The notes: generated by a model from the sequence alone, not told the origin. A DNA stretch of 64,000 bases from Candidatus Thiodiazotropha sp. (ex Epidulcina cf. delphinae) (GCA_025656455.1 JAHXHS010000017.1:40116-104115); one strand, 5' to 3'; numbered from the stretch's first letter, positions 27,461 to 37,128 are shown. Made by a program: numbers and translations.

Positions 27461-28437
27461 ATGTTCAACGTATCCGACTGATTGTTCAGTGCATCTTCTT
27501 CATCATCCTGATCTACGGCGGGCTGCTCTATATCGACTTGGGAAACCGTCTGCCTACCTTCTCCTGCGCCTATGTGGACGACAAGGGGGGCGGTTGCTTT
27601 CTGGTCGGATTTCAGCACATGCTGGCCCGGCCGTTCGCTGAGTTCTGGGGCGATGCCGGCGTACGGCTGCTGAAGGCGGTCGGCATCTTTTCCCTCTGGG
27701 CGATCGTCCTCAATAAGGCTTGGTGCGGCTGGGTCTGTCCGTTTGGACTTATCCAGGATCTGCTGACCAAGCTGCGCAATCTGGTCAGCGTTGATCTCTC
27801 CCGGTTTGCCTGGATGACGCGCAAACGCTACAAGTCGGTCAAGTACATCCTGCTGGCGCTACTGATCCTGATCCCCCTGGGCATAGGCAATGCACTGCCA
27901 GGATTGTCGCCCCTCTCGCGCGACTGGTCGGCGCCCTTTTGTCAGATGTGTCCCGCCCGGGTGCTGCTGCCGGTCTTCAACGGCGATCTGAGTGAGATCT
28001 ATATCGATTTTTCCAACGGCCCCGGCATGCTTCTGACCACCCTGGCGATCCTGTTGACCGGACTCTTCTTTACCGCCGCTTTTGTGAAACGGCGCTTCCT
28101 CTGCGCCTACTGCCCGATGCTGGCGCTGTTGTCGTTTTTCGACAAGATCGGTTTTACCTCCCTGAAAAAGGAGGGGCAACGCTGCACCCGATGCGGCAAC
28201 TGCTCCCGCGCCTGCCCAATGGAGATTCGGGAGATCGAGACAGAAAAGCGTCTGACCAATCTGGTGACCCAGGACTGTATCCTCTGCCTGCGCTGTGTCG
28301 AGGTCTGCCCCGAGGATGAAACCCTGAAGGCCGAATTCCTGGGTCTTCCCCTTTTCGGCGCCACCGAGCAGGGATTTCGCAAACGCCAGGGCGGCGGCGT
28401 GAAGGCAGCGAATGATAGAGAGGCCGGGCATGAGTGA
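27457..28437 (+). CDS. NapH-like membrane 4Fe-4S ferredoxin
   Basis: 326 residues with about four transmembrane helices. Membrane-proximal cysteine motifs CGWVCPFG and CAYCPM plus CQMCP resemble NapH/NosR/CcoG-type proteins. Two ferredoxin-type clusters follow at the end (CTRCGNCSRACP and CILCLRCVEVCP). Such proteins move electrons between quinones and soluble iron-sulfur acceptors across the membrane. It sits directly before the reductase and its activator, with an 8-base overlap, so it is a good candidate for their electron supply (inference). Confidence 0.85.
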   Translation: MNVQRIRLIVQCIFFIILIYGGLLYIDLGNRLPTFSCAYVDDKGGGCFLVGFQHMLARPFAEFWGDAGVRLLKAVGIFSLWAIVLNKAWCGWVCPFGLIQDLLTKLRNLVSVDLSRFAWMTRKRYKSVKYILLALLILIPLGIGNALPGLSPLSRDWSAPFCQMCPARVLLPVFNGDLSEIYIDFSNGPGMLLTTLAILLTGLFFTAAFVKRRFLCAYCPMLALLSFFDKIGFTSLKKEGQRCTRCGNCSRACPMEIREIETEKRLTNLVTQDCILCLRCVEVCPEDETLKAEFLGLPLFGATEQGFRKRQGGGVKAANDREAGHE

Positions 28438-29713
28438 AGCAGCAAAACAACTCACCAAGCGCGAGCGGCTGGCAAACAAGGTCAAGATCAATCTGGCGAT
28501 GTCCGTACGGGAGGTGCTCGATCCCATCAAGGAGGAGAGTTCGCGTCCCCGGCGGATGGCCTACTTCGATCGCATCTTCGAGACCTTTGCCCATGGGGGT
28601 GAAGCGACGGTGATACCGAGGAAAGGGGAGAAGATCATCGGCACTTACTGCCTGTTCGTACCCGAGGAGCTGATCTATGCGGCAGGCGCCCGGCCAGTGC
28701 GGCTCTGCTCGGGGGCCTATGAAAGCGTGGAGATCGGTGAAGACTATCTGCCCGAAGTGGCCTGTCCCATGGTCAAGTCGGAGCTCGGTTTTGCCGCGTT
28801 GCCGGTGCTCTCATTTTTTCATCAGTGTGAACTGGTGGTGATGCCGGCCAGTTGCGACTGGAAGGTCAAGATGGCCGAGATACTCAAACGGTTCGCGCCG
28901 GTGCATCTGATGGATATGCCCCGTGTGAAGGAGGAAGAATCCTCGCGGATCTTTTGGTTCGAAGAGGTAAAGCGATTCAAGCGGCAGGTGGAAAAGACTA
29001 CTGGCGTACGCATCACCCGGCGACGTCTGAAGCAGGCGATTCGCATGATTCAACGGGCCCAGGCGGCGTTTCACCGTTTTCACCGGCTTCGCAAGGCAGA
29101 GCCGCCGGTCATCAGCGGTCGGGATGCCCTGGAGGTGATGAACGCCTACTTCTATGATCATGCGGAGGATTGGACCGAAGCGGTTACGCGCTTGAACGAT
29201 GAGCTGGAGACACGGATTCGCGACCAGCGGCAGGTGGCCAAGCGCGGTGCGGCGAGAATCATGCTCACCGGCTCCCCCATGGTCTTTCCCAACTGGAAGG
29301 TGCCGAGCATCATCGAGGAGCTCGACGGAGTACTGGTGGCCGATGAGTTCTGCACCTCCAACCGCTATCTCAATGACATGGTGGCAGTGGATGAGGGGAC
29401 AGTGTCCGGCATGGTGCAGGCCGTTGCCGAGCGCTATCTGCTGCCCTCCACCTGTCCCATCTTCTCCAATACCATCGACCGTCAAGACCGGTTGCTGCAA
29501 CTGATCGATGACTATCGGGTGGAAGGGGTGATCTATCACATACTCAAAGGGTGCCACCCGTATGACGTGGAGACCAAGATCATCGAGCAGTTGATGGAGA
29601 GGCGGGGGATCCCCATGCTCAAGATCGAGACCGACTATAGCCCACAGGATGTGGAGCAGTTGCGCACACGAATTGAAGCCTTTCAAGAGACCCTGAAAGG
29701 GAGAAGAGGCTGA
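28430..29713 (+). CDS. HgdB/BcrC-type 2-hydroxyacyl-CoA dehydratase family protein, probable double-cubane reductase
   Basis: 427 residues if it starts at ATG 28430 after GAGAGG; an in-frame ATG lies 18 bases upstream. It belongs to the HgdB/BadD/BcrC family. Cysteines occur at 74, 93, 112 (ACPMVK), 133, 142 (SCDWK), 308 (EFCTS), 342 (TCPIF) and 375 (GCHPY). A single HgdB-type gene with one activator, rather than the HgdAB pair, and this many cysteines fit the double-cubane cluster proteins that reduce small molecules after ATP-driven electron transfer. A true acyl-CoA dehydratase is less likely, as no CoA-pathway gene is nearby. The substrate is unknown. Confidence 0.8.
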   Translation: MSEAAKQLTKRERLANKVKINLAMSVREVLDPIKEESSRPRRMAYFDRIFETFAHGGEATVIPRKGEKIIGTYCLFVPEELIYAAGARPVRLCSGAYESVEIGEDYLPEVACPMVKSELGFAALPVLSFFHQCELVVMPASCDWKVKMAEILKRFAPVHLMDMPRVKEEESSRIFWFEEVKRFKRQVEKTTGVRITRRRLKQAIRMIQRAQAAFHRFHRLRKAEPPVISGRDALEVMNAYFYDHAEDWTEAVTRLNDELETRIRDQRQVAKRGAARIMLTGSPMVFPNWKVPSIIEELDGVLVADEFCTSNRYLNDMVAVDEGTVSGMVQAVAERYLLPSTCPIFSNTIDRQDRLLQLIDDYRVEGVIYHILKGCHPYDVETKIIEQLMERRGIPMLKIETDYSPQDVEQLRTRIEAFQETLKGRRG

Positions 29714-29714
29714 T

Positions 29715-30518
29715 ATGAGCTACTACGTCGGCATCGATATCGGTTCCGCCACCACCAAGGTGGCGCTGATGAATGATGAAGAGATCCTCGGCCACAAGGT
29801 GGTGCTCACCGGTGTCCATTGCGAGGAGACGGCCCTTGAGGCGCTGGACGCTCTGCTGCAACAGCTCAGTCTGACCTTCGATGACATGAGCTGCGTCACC
29901 TCCACCGGCTACGGGCGGCGGCTGGTCAAGTTCGCCAACAGCACCATCAGCGAGATCAGCGCCAATGTGAAGGGCGCCCTCTGGTATGGCGCCAACTCGG
30001 GCGGTCAGGTTCGCACCATCATCAATATCGGCGGGCAGGACAGCAAGGTGATCGCCGTGGACGATCAGGGCGTGACCAAGAACTTCGCCATGAATGACAA
30101 GTGCGCCGCCGGCACCGGCCGTTTTCTGGAGACTCTGGCCCGCATCCTGGAGATCAATGTAACCGACCTTGGGCCGATCTCCCTCGAGGCCGATGTGCCG
30201 ATCCGCATCAACTCCACCTGTGCGGTGTTTGCGGAGTCGGAGATCATCTCGCTGATAGCGCGGAAAAAACAGAAGAGCGAAATCATCGCCGGCGCCCACT
30301 ACGCGATCGCCAAACGGTTGAGCCGGATGGCAAAGCGGGTGGGCGCGGCGGACCAGATCTTTTTCGACGGTGGACCGGCCCTGAACAGCGGTTTGATCAA
30401 GGCCCTGGAGGATGAACTGGCCACCGATATCTATGTACCGCCCAGCGTGCCACAGGTCACGACCGCCGTCGGCGCCGCACTTATCGCCAGAGATGAGCGC
30501 CAGAAGGAGAGGGCCTGA
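29715..30518 (+). CDS. BadF/HgdC-type ATP-dependent activator (archerase)
   Basis: 267 residues with the ASKHA ATPase signatures YVGIDIGSATTK, STGYGRR, NIGGQDSKVI and FFDGGPALN. The two cysteines that bridge one [4Fe-4S] cluster between the subunits of the dimer are C130 (NDKCAAGTG) and C169 (STCAVFAESE). It couples ATP hydrolysis to a one-electron, low-potential transfer to its partner, the HgdB-type protein one base upstream. It starts right after that stop and abuts the next gene. Confidence 0.93.
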   Translation: MSYYVGIDIGSATTKVALMNDEEILGHKVVLTGVHCEETALEALDALLQQLSLTFDDMSCVTSTGYGRRLVKFANSTISEISANVKGALWYGANSGGQVRTIINIGGQDSKVIAVDDQGVTKNFAMNDKCAAGTGRFLETLARILEINVTDLGPISLEADVPIRINSTCAVFAESEIISLIARKKQKSEIIAGAHYAIAKRLSRMAKRVGAADQIFFDGGPALNSGLIKALEDELATDIYVPPSVPQVTTAVGAALIARDERQKERA

Positions 30519-31459
30519 TGGCGGTGTCTCCCGAACTGCAGCTACACCTGAATATCCTGCAAGGCTTCGGCAGCGTCTATCTGGGGGTTTTGGCGATGGG
30601 CTTTTTCTATGGTCTGACCCTGTGCAGTTTCTCCTGCATTCCCTTGATTGCACCCTATGTCTTCGGCACTCAGGAGGGCTTCAAGCGCGGCTTCGATGCC
30701 ACAGCGGTCTTTGTCCTTACCCGAGTCATGACCTACACCCTGATGGGCGGCCTGTCCGGGATGCTCGGAGCGATGCTTCTCACCTCCATGGATAGTGGCT
30801 GGTTGTTGACCCTGGCAGGCGCTCTGATTCTACTGATCGGGATGCGTGTGATGGTGAAATCCACTACCGCCTGCGAACGAAAGCCGGCGTCATCGGTACC
30901 GTTTGCAAGACGCTCCTGGCTGCATATGGCTACCCTGGGTTTCGCCACTAGCCTGGTGCCCTGCCTACCGCTGTCTGCCGTGTTGCTGTATGCCGCCACC
31001 ACTCAGTCGTTTGTCAGCGGCGCCCTGTTGGCGCTGGTATTCGGCATCGGCACATCGGCCTCGCCCCTCTACTTCATCGGTGGGGCGACGGGTTGGCTTT
31101 CAGAAAAAATCCGTATAGAGATTCCGCGTTACCAAACGCTGTTGAGGGTCATTAGCGGCATCATCCTGGCGACCTTCGGTTTGCGTCTGTTGTGGCTAGC
31201 CTGCATTTCTCACACCCCTCCTACTGCGGCGGCCCAATGGCACGCCCTGTCTGGCGTTCGCTCGGTCGGGGTGCTCGACATAGTGCCGGCTATGCCTGCG
31301 TGCCCCTCGGTCGCGACAAATCCGCCGGGAGCGGATTTGCACAGCTTTGCTGGCCCGAAGGGTGGAGGGCAGGACGCCCGACACAACGCCAGCCATGGCG
31401 CACCCTTGAACCGCCTCGCTACGAACGGGTGTGAGAAATGCAGGCTAGGTTTCGGCTAA
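30518..31459 (+). CDS. DsbD/TauE-like (COG2836-type) membrane protein, C-terminus extended by a MITE
   Basis: The first ~227 residues hold six transmembrane helices with the Cys- and Pro-bearing GFFYGLTLCSFSCIPLIAPY and SLVPCLPLSAVLL repeats typical of the DsbD-transmembrane/UreH-like family. These carry reducing power or metals across the membrane. The remaining residues, from about 227, are encoded by an inserted 245-bp element with 18-bp inverted repeats and CTAG duplications. The insertion is 249 bases, a multiple of three, so the frame continues through it and ends at what was probably the original stop. The ancestral protein would be 230 residues. Function of the extended form is uncertain. 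Confidence 0.8.
   Translation: MAVSPELQLHLNILQGFGSVYLGVLAMGFFYGLTLCSFSCIPLIAPYVFGTQEGFKRGFDATAVFVLTRVMTYTLMGGLSGMLGAMLLTSMDSGWLLTLAGALILLIGMRVMVKSTTACERKPASSVPFARRSWLHMATLGFATSLVPCLPLSAVLLYAATTQSFVSGALLALVFGIGTSASPLYFIGGATGWLSEKIRIEIPRYQTLLRVISGIILATFGLRLLWLACISHTPPTAAAQWHALSGVRSVGVLDIVPAMPACPSVATNPPGADLHSFAGPKGGGQDARHNASHGAPLNRLATNGCEKCRLGFG
31196..31448. mobile_element. MITE (18-bp TIRs, CTAG target duplication) inside TauE-like gene
   Basis: Perfect 18-bp terminal inverted repeats (CCTGCATTTCTCACACCC) lie at 31200-31217 and 31427-31444, flanked by CTAG at 31196-31199 and 31445-31448. The element is 245 bases and has no transposase, so it is non-autonomous. The TIR resembles IS1380-like ends, but I cannot confirm the family. 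It keeps the reading frame of the gene it entered. Confidence 0.85.
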
Positions 31460-31476
31460 ATTGAATGGGGCATGAA

Positions 31477-32763
31477 ATGAGTCAGACAACTCCCGTGACG
31501 GATGATGTGGCCCATACGCTAGGTATCGGTAACGCCGGCCGCAAGCGCGGGTGGAGATTTCCCTGGCTGGCATTGATCCTGTTGATATCGATCGCCGCTA
31601 CGGCCTATGCCTTCTATCCGCGACAGCCAGCGGTCGACGTCCAATACGAAACCGCCCTGCCGGAGCGGGGCACGCTGCTGATCAAGGTCAGCGCCACCGG
31701 TACCATCAAGCCAGTGAATCAGGTCGACGTGGGCAGTGAGCTGTCGGGAACCGTGCGCACCCTTGAGGCGGACTTCAACGATCGAGTAACCCGCGGACAG
31801 ATCCTGGCGCGGCTGGATACGGATCAACTGGAGGCCAGGGTGGTGCAGGCCCAGGCCGCCTTCGACATGGCCAAGGCCAAGCTGCTGGAGGTCGAGGTGA
31901 CACTGTTCGAGACGCAGCGGGAGCTGGAGCGCTGCCGCAAGCTGAGCGAAAAAGATCTCTGCGCCCCCCAGGCACTCGACACCGCCGATGCGGTCTACCG
32001 CCGCGCCCAGGCTTCTCATGCAGGCGCCAAGGCCCAGGTAGCTCAGGCTCAAGGTGTTCTGAATGTGGATCAGAGCAATCTGAAGAAGGCGTTGATCCGC
32101 TCACCCATCGACGGCATCGTGCTGTCGAGAAGCATCGAGCCGGGACAGACCGTGGCGGCTTCGTTTCAGACCCCGGTGCTGTTTACCCTGGCCGAGGATC
32201 TGCGGCAGATGACCCTGCATGTGGATATCGATGAAGCCGATGTGGGGCAGGTGAGGGAGTCGATGCCGGCGAGCTTTACCGTTGATGCCTATCCGGGCAG
32301 ACATTTCCCCGCTGCCATTACTGAGGTGCGCTTTGCCCCCCGTAACGAGGATGGCGTGGTGACCTATGAGGCCCTGCTGAAAGTGGACAACCAGGACCTT
32401 CTGCTGCGTCCGGGCATGACCGCGAATGCGGAGATCATCACGCTACAGGTGGAGGATGCCTTGCTGGTTCCCAACAGCGCCTTGCGCTTTTCGCCCTCGG
32501 ATCCTGTCAACAAACCCCCGGCCCGGGAGCGAGGCATACTGGCCGCCAGTATGTCCTGGCATCCCAAAAGAGCGCCGAAAAAACGTCCCAGGAAGGTGAT
32601 AGCGAAAGCGGGTCAGGCACAGGTCTGGACCTTGCGTGACGGCCAGCCATTCCGCTTGCCCGTCACCCTGGGCAAGAGCGATGGACGCTGGACTCAAGTC
32701 CTCAGTGGGGAGTTGGACGAATCGGTGGCGCTGCTCACCGATGTCGCCGAGTCGGCGCGATGA
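31477..32763 (+). CDS. MacA/HlyD-type periplasmic adaptor subunit
   Basis: 428 residues from ATG 31477 (an in-frame ATG is 12 bases upstream). One N-terminal transmembrane helix (about residues 26-45) is followed by a lipoyl-like domain (VSATGTIKPVNQVDVGSELSG), an alpha-helical hairpin (about 105-190) and the second lipoyl and beta-barrel domains (IRSPIDGIVLSRSIEPGQTV). It is the membrane-fusion component that links the ABC permease to an outer-membrane channel such as TolC, which is not encoded here. It overlaps the ATPase gene by ATGA. A proline/lysine-rich insertion (about 345-375) is unusual. Confidence 0.9.
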   Translation: MSQTTPVTDDVAHTLGIGNAGRKRGWRFPWLALILLISIAATAYAFYPRQPAVDVQYETALPERGTLLIKVSATGTIKPVNQVDVGSELSGTVRTLEADFNDRVTRGQILARLDTDQLEARVVQAQAAFDMAKAKLLEVEVTLFETQRELERCRKLSEKDLCAPQALDTADAVYRRAQASHAGAKAQVAQAQGVLNVDQSNLKKALIRSPIDGIVLSRSIEPGQTVAASFQTPVLFTLAEDLRQMTLHVDIDEADVGQVRESMPASFTVDAYPGRHFPAAITEVRFAPRNEDGVVTYEALLKVDNQDLLLRPGMTANAEIITLQVEDALLVPNSALRFSPSDPVNKPPARERGILAASMSWHPKRAPKKRPRKVIAKAGQAQVWTLRDGQPFRLPVTLGKSDGRWTQVLSGELDESVALLTDVAESAR

Positions 32764-33464
32764 GCGGCGCTCCTCTGATTGAACTCAGGTCGGTTTACCG
32801 GATATACGGCCGGGGCGAGGCGGAGATAAGGGCGCTGGCGGCTGTGGATCTGGCGATTCACCCGGGAGAATTCGTCGCGGTGATGGGGGCCAGCGGTTCC
32901 GGCAAGTCCACCTGCATGAATATCGTCGGTTGCCTGGATACGCCCACCTCGGGCGCCTATCTGTTCCAAGGTGTGGATACGGGAGGGTTGTCCCGTGATC
33001 AGCGGGCCTTGTTGCGGCGTCACTATCTGGGGTTTGTCTTCCAGGGATTTAATTTGCTTGACCGCACCACGGCCCTGGAAAATGTCGAGCTGCCGCTGAT
33101 CTACCGGGGGATGCAGCGGAGCGAGCGCCATGCCAGGGCACGCCGGGCGCTGGACAAGGTCGGCCTGGCCGGCAGGGAGCGCCATACCCCGGCGGAGCTT
33201 TCCGGCGGACAACAACAGCGGGTCGCCATCGCCAGGGCCATTGTCAGCGAGCCCGCCATCCTATTGGCCGATGAGCCTACCGGCAACCTGGATACCCAGC
33301 GCAGTCATGAGTTCATGCGGCTGCTGGTGGAACTCAACCGGGAAGAGGGGCTGACCGTGGTGATGGTGACCCATGAAGCGGATATGGCTGACTACGCTCA
33401 ACGGATCATCCGGTTCAGGGACGGGCGGGTCGAGTCCGACAGCACTGTTGAGTCGGCAGCCTGA
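32760..33464 (+). CDS. MacB-family ABC transporter ATP-binding protein
   Basis: 234 residues with Walker [11 protein letters not shown]-loop, signature LSGGQQQR, Walker [13 protein letters not shown] and H-loop (VTHEADM). Of the LolD/MacB/FtsE subfamily. It powers the permease encoded next, with which it overlaps by one base (GATG). Together with the adaptor it forms a MacAB-type, three-part exporter. Confidence 0.94.
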   Translation: MSGAPLIELRSVYRIYGRGEAEIRALAAVDLAIHPGEFVAVMGASGSGKSTCMNIVGCLDTPTSGAYLFQGVDTGGLSRDQRALLRRHYLGFVFQGFNLLDRTTALENVELPLIYRGMQRSERHARARRALDKVGLAGRERHTPAELSGGQQQRVAIARAIVSEPAILLADEPTGNLDTQRSHEFMRLLVELNREEGLTVVMVTHEADMADYAQRIIRFRDGRVESDSTVESAA

Positions 33465-34675
33465 TGTACTGGAACACCCTGTTGCTGGCCCTGCGTGAGA
33501 TGCGCCGGAATCTGCTACGCTCGACCCTGACCATGCTGGGTATCATCATCGGTGTGGCCGCGGTGATCACCCTGGTGACCCTGGGGCGGGGCGCCACGGT
33601 CCATGTGGCCAGCGAGATCGCCGGTCTCGGCAGCAATCTGTTGCATCTCAGACCCGGCTCCCGCAATCGGGGTCCGGGTGGCATTAGCGGTCCGATCGAG
33701 CCCTTTTCACTGGCCGATGTGAAGGCTGTTGAGCGTGAGATCGGTGGTGTCAAGGCGATTGCGCCGATCGCCTCCAAAACCCTCCTCACCGTCTATGGAA
33801 ACAGTAACTGGAGCACCCGCGTCAACGGCACGAGCAACGGTTACTTCGCTGCCAGAAACTGGGCCGTCAGCCACGGCAGACCCTTTACCGAGAGTGAACT
33901 GCAGTCCGGGAGAAGCGTCTGCATTCTCGGCGCCACCGTGCGCAGTGAGCTGTTCGATCGAGAGGATCCGTTGGGAGCCTCCCTGCGCCTGGGCCGGGTC
34001 TCCTGTCAGGTGGTGGGGGTCCTGGAGTCCAAGGGCCAATCGCCCTTCGGCAGTGACCAGGACGATCAGATCCTGATGCCGCTGAAGGCCTATCAGCGCC
34101 GCATCGCCGGCAACCGTGATGTCAATCTGATCTATGTGTCGGCGAAACGCTCGGAGTTGACGGTGAAGGTCAAGCGCGACATCGAACAGTTGATGCGTCA
34201 ACGCCGCCGCATCGCCTCCGACCAGGATGACAGCTTTAACGTACGGGATATGAAAGAGGTGGCCGCCAGGGTCTCCAGCACTACCCGCACCATGACCTCC
34301 CTGCTCGGCGCCGTGGCCACGGTGAGTCTACTGGTCGGCGGTATCGGCATCATGAATATCATGCTCGTCTCGGTGACCGAACGCACCCGCGAGATCGGCA
34401 TCCGCTTGGCCCTAGGCGCACGGGAGCGCAATGTCCTGCTGCAGTTCCTGGTGGAAGCGGTTGTGCTTTCGTCGGTGGGAGGCGTGTCGGGCATCGTGCT
34501 AGGCGTGCTCTCCGCCTGGGCGGGGGCGGGCATGCTTGGGGTGCCGTTGGTGCTGAGTGCGGAGATCATCCTCATCGCCTTCGGTTTTTCGGCATTGGTG
34601 GGGGTCGTTTTCGGTTACTTCCCCGCCAGACAGGCAGCGCGTCTGGATCCGATACAGGCGCTGAGACACGAGTGA
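33464..34675 (+). CDS. MacB-family ABC transporter permease
   Basis: 403 residues with the FtsX/MacB layout: first helix near residues 20-42, a large periplasmic MacB_PCD domain (about 45-275), and three C-terminal helices (about 285-395) with the family signature IMNIMLVSVTERTREIGIR. MacB-type pumps do not move substrate across the inner membrane but expel periplasmic molecules. It closes the nine-gene operon, so the pump may export a modified ligand, a chelator or a toxic by-product of the reductase (inference). Confidence 0.92.
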   Translation: MYWNTLLLALREMRRNLLRSTLTMLGIIIGVAAVITLVTLGRGATVHVASEIAGLGSNLLHLRPGSRNRGPGGISGPIEPFSLADVKAVEREIGGVKAIAPIASKTLLTVYGNSNWSTRVNGTSNGYFAARNWAVSHGRPFTESELQSGRSVCILGATVRSELFDREDPLGASLRLGRVSCQVVGVLESKGQSPFGSDQDDQILMPLKAYQRRIAGNRDVNLIYVSAKRSELTVKVKRDIEQLMRQRRRIASDQDDSFNVRDMKEVAARVSSTTRTMTSLLGAVATVSLLVGGIGIMNIMLVSVTERTREIGIRLALGARERNVLLQFLVEAVVLSSVGGVSGIVLGVLSAWAGAGMLGVPLVLSAEIILIAFGFSALVGVVFGYFPARQAARLDPIQALRHE

Positions 34676-34723
34676 ATGGCATTGGATCAACGCCAATGAC
34701 AGGAAGCGGAATTCATGGGCAAC

Positions 34724-36733
34724 TTATCTGTCGCCTTGCCTGAAAGCTAAGGTGATATTTTCGTTGCTGCGCCGTTGCTGAAGATAGTCCATGAAGCGTT
34801 CGAAGGTCATGGGTTTGCCGATATGATACCCTTGCACGATATGGCAGCCATAGCTCTTGAGCTTTTCAAGGGTCTCCCGGTCTTCGACGCCTTCCGCCAC
34901 GACCTTGACGCCTAACTTTCTGGCCATAATCACCGTGCCTTCGACGATTATCGCGTCAGCCTTTTGGGTGTTGATGTCCTTGATCAGAATTCTATCGATC
35001 TTGATGATGTCGATCGGCAGTTCCTTGATATAGGCGAGCGATGACTGGCCGGTTCCAAAATCATCGATGGCGAGAGAAAATCCGGCCTGGCGCAGTTGAT
35101 CGACCTTATTCACCGTTTCCCGCAGATTCAGCAGGAGAGCGTTCTCGGTGACTTCCAATAACAGGCGGTTAGGATCAATATCTTGAGTCACCACGGTATT
35201 GATAGTGTCTTTGACGAAATCCTTGGCGGAAAACTGCAAAGGGCTGACGTTCACAGAGACCTTGAAATCATCATCGATCAATCCGGATTCGGTCAAGCGG
35301 GTGATCGCTAGACAGGCCTGTTCCAGTACCTGCTCTCCCAGCTGAATGATCAGACCGCTTTGCTCGACAAGTGGAATGAACTGGTTGGGGTCTATCAATC
35401 CCTTCTCCGGATGCCACCAGCGCACCAGCGCCTCTACCCCGACCAGTCTCTCTTCGATAGAGACCAGTGGTTGATAATAGAGTGTCAGTTCTCCATGTTT
35501 CAGGGCATTTCGTATGCCTTGCTCCAAAGTCATCAGCAGATTGGCCTGCTCCTGCATATCCGGGTTATAAAAGCGCATGGTATTACGGCCAGTCGCTTTG
35601 GCCTGGTACATGGCATAGTCCGCGCGCTTTAACAGATCGTCCGCATTGTCGCCATGGGTGGGGAACAGGGCGATACCGATACTGGCGGTCAAATGGAACT
35701 CGTTCTTGCCGAGAAGAAAAGGTAGGGAGAGCGATTCCTGTATATGCTTCGCAGTCTTTTCAGACAACTCAACGGCCTGTTTTTCCGCATCGGCGAGTTC
35801 CGGTAGCAATAAGACAAACTCGTCACCGCCCAGGCGGGTTGCGGTATCTTCGTCACGAAGGCACACCGTCAGACGTTTCGCCAATTGTTTGAGCAGCTTG
35901 TCTCCCTGTTGATGCCCCAAAGAGTCATTGAGGGTTTTAAAATTATCCAGATCAAAGAACAGCAGAGCGCCGATATGGGAATGGTGAATTGAGCGGGCAA
36001 TATCCTTCGCCAGCCTTTCGTACAGTAAACGGCGATTTGGCAAGTTCGTGAGGGAATCATGATAGGCCAAATGTTCGATTATCCTACGGGAGTGCTGCTG
36101 TTTTTCACTCATCGCCAGCGACTGGTAGATCGTGCGATGGATACGAAGTGCGCCTGTCCCCATTATCACAAGAAACAAGCCGGTCATGATGCCGAGGCCG
36201 ATATTGGCCGGGCCGCCCAGTGTAAACAGCCGGGCCAATAAGGGAATGATCACCAGTATCAGGAACCCAAGGGATGCCGGCAGCAAGGCTGCCTGGGTCA
36301 GGACACCACCGGCAGCCATTCCGATCAGGGCGGCAATGATGATAGTTTGATGAAACTGGTGTTCCAACGGAACCAGTAAAAATGCCGCCGAACCCCAGAT
36401 CACACCGGATATCAAACTACTCGTGATAGCCCGCTGCTTCCAGATATGGGATGAAGAATCCGACGATCCATGGTTTTGGTAATCCCGATAGTTCAGGTAT
36501 CGAGCCACGCTCAGCGCCAGCATCGCAAGATACCAGCCAAGCAGAATCTCCCAGCGAATAACCGACCACTGGGCGACCACGATCACGGTGGCGTTAGTCA
36601 TGATCGCAAAGAGGGCGGATGGCAGTCCTGTGTAGGAGAGGTCTACCTGACTGCGCTCGATTTTCGCTGCAAAGTCGGGTGGATCGGTCTCAGCGGGTTC
36701 GGTTTCTTGCATGGTATGGGGCCAGTGATCCAT
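34724..36733 (-). CDS. Membrane-bound GGDEF/EAL c-di-GMP enzyme
   Basis: 669 residues. N-terminal membrane module with about six helices (residues 38-210, MASE-like), GGDEF domain with intact LGGDEF at about 302 and an RxxD inhibitory-site motif (RDED) five residues before it, then an EAL domain with EAL at about 434-436 and later DDFGTGQSSLAYI and KIDRILIKD signatures. Both domains look catalytically complete, so it may synthesise and degrade c-di-GMP. Single gene on the opposite strand, convergent with the MacB permease. Confidence 0.93.
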   Translation of the reverse strand: MDHWPHTMQETEPAETDPPDFAAKIERSQVDLSYTGLPSALFAIMTNATVIVVAQWSVIRWEILLGWYLAMLALSVARYLNYRDYQNHGSSDSSSHIWKQRAITSSLISGVIWGSAAFLLVPLEHQFHQTIIIAALIGMAAGGVLTQAALLPASLGFLILVIIPLLARLFTLGGPANIGLGIMTGLFLVIMGTGALRIHRTIYQSLAMSEKQQHSRRIIEHLAYHDSLTNLPNRRLLYERLAKDIARSIHHSHIGALLFFDLDNFKTLNDSLGHQQGDKLLKQLAKRLTVCLRDEDTATRLGGDEFVLLLPELADAEKQAVELSEKTAKHIQESLSLPFLLGKNEFHLTASIGIALFPTHGDNADDLLKRADYAMYQAKATGRNTMRFYNPDMQEQANLLMTLEQGIRNALKHGELTLYYQPLVSIEERLVGVEALVRWWHPEKGLIDPNQFIPLVEQSGLIIQLGEQVLEQACLAITRLTESGLIDDDFKVSVNVSPLQFSAKDFVKDTINTVVTQDIDPNRLLLEVTENALLLNLRETVNKVDQLRQAGFSLAIDDFGTGQSSLAYIKELPIDIIKIDRILIKDINTQKADAIIVEGTVIMARKLGVKVVAEGVEDRETLEKLKSYGCHIVQGYHIGKPMTFERFMDYLQQRRSNENITLAFRQGDR

Positions 36734-37128
36734 AAACAGGCTACGGCGTTCTAACCGGCGATGCTCCTTATCGGATGATTCTTGCTAAAACCCTATCTCT
36801 TGTTAAAGGTCATGAGGCGTATTGTCAAGTAAAATAACGGCATCACATACTCCATCAAAAGCTTGGGCAGGATATACCACAGGCCCCAGTCCAGACTAGA
36901 GCCTGATTTTGAGCATTTTGCCTTGCATAGGGCGTCGATAGAGAGAACTTTGATACATTCCGGCTCCGCCTCTGTCGGATATTTTTACAGCCCCAAGACG
37001 CACTACTTACTAATGCCTTGTATTTACTAAGGAATATTTATTGGAATAGGAATTGCGTTCTTTAATGTGCAGGATTCGCTTTTCGTTCGGTAACAGGACT
37101 GCCGCCATCAGGTAGGGAGTAAAATCTA
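36734..37128. other. Intergenic region, promoter side of two divergent genes
   Basis: No coding sequence was seen. It must hold the promoters of the GGDEF/EAL gene (minus) and the PEP-CTERM gene (plus). A GGTAGGGAG ribosome site precedes the latter. No convincing repeat, RNA gene or sigma-54 element was found. Confidence 0.4.
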
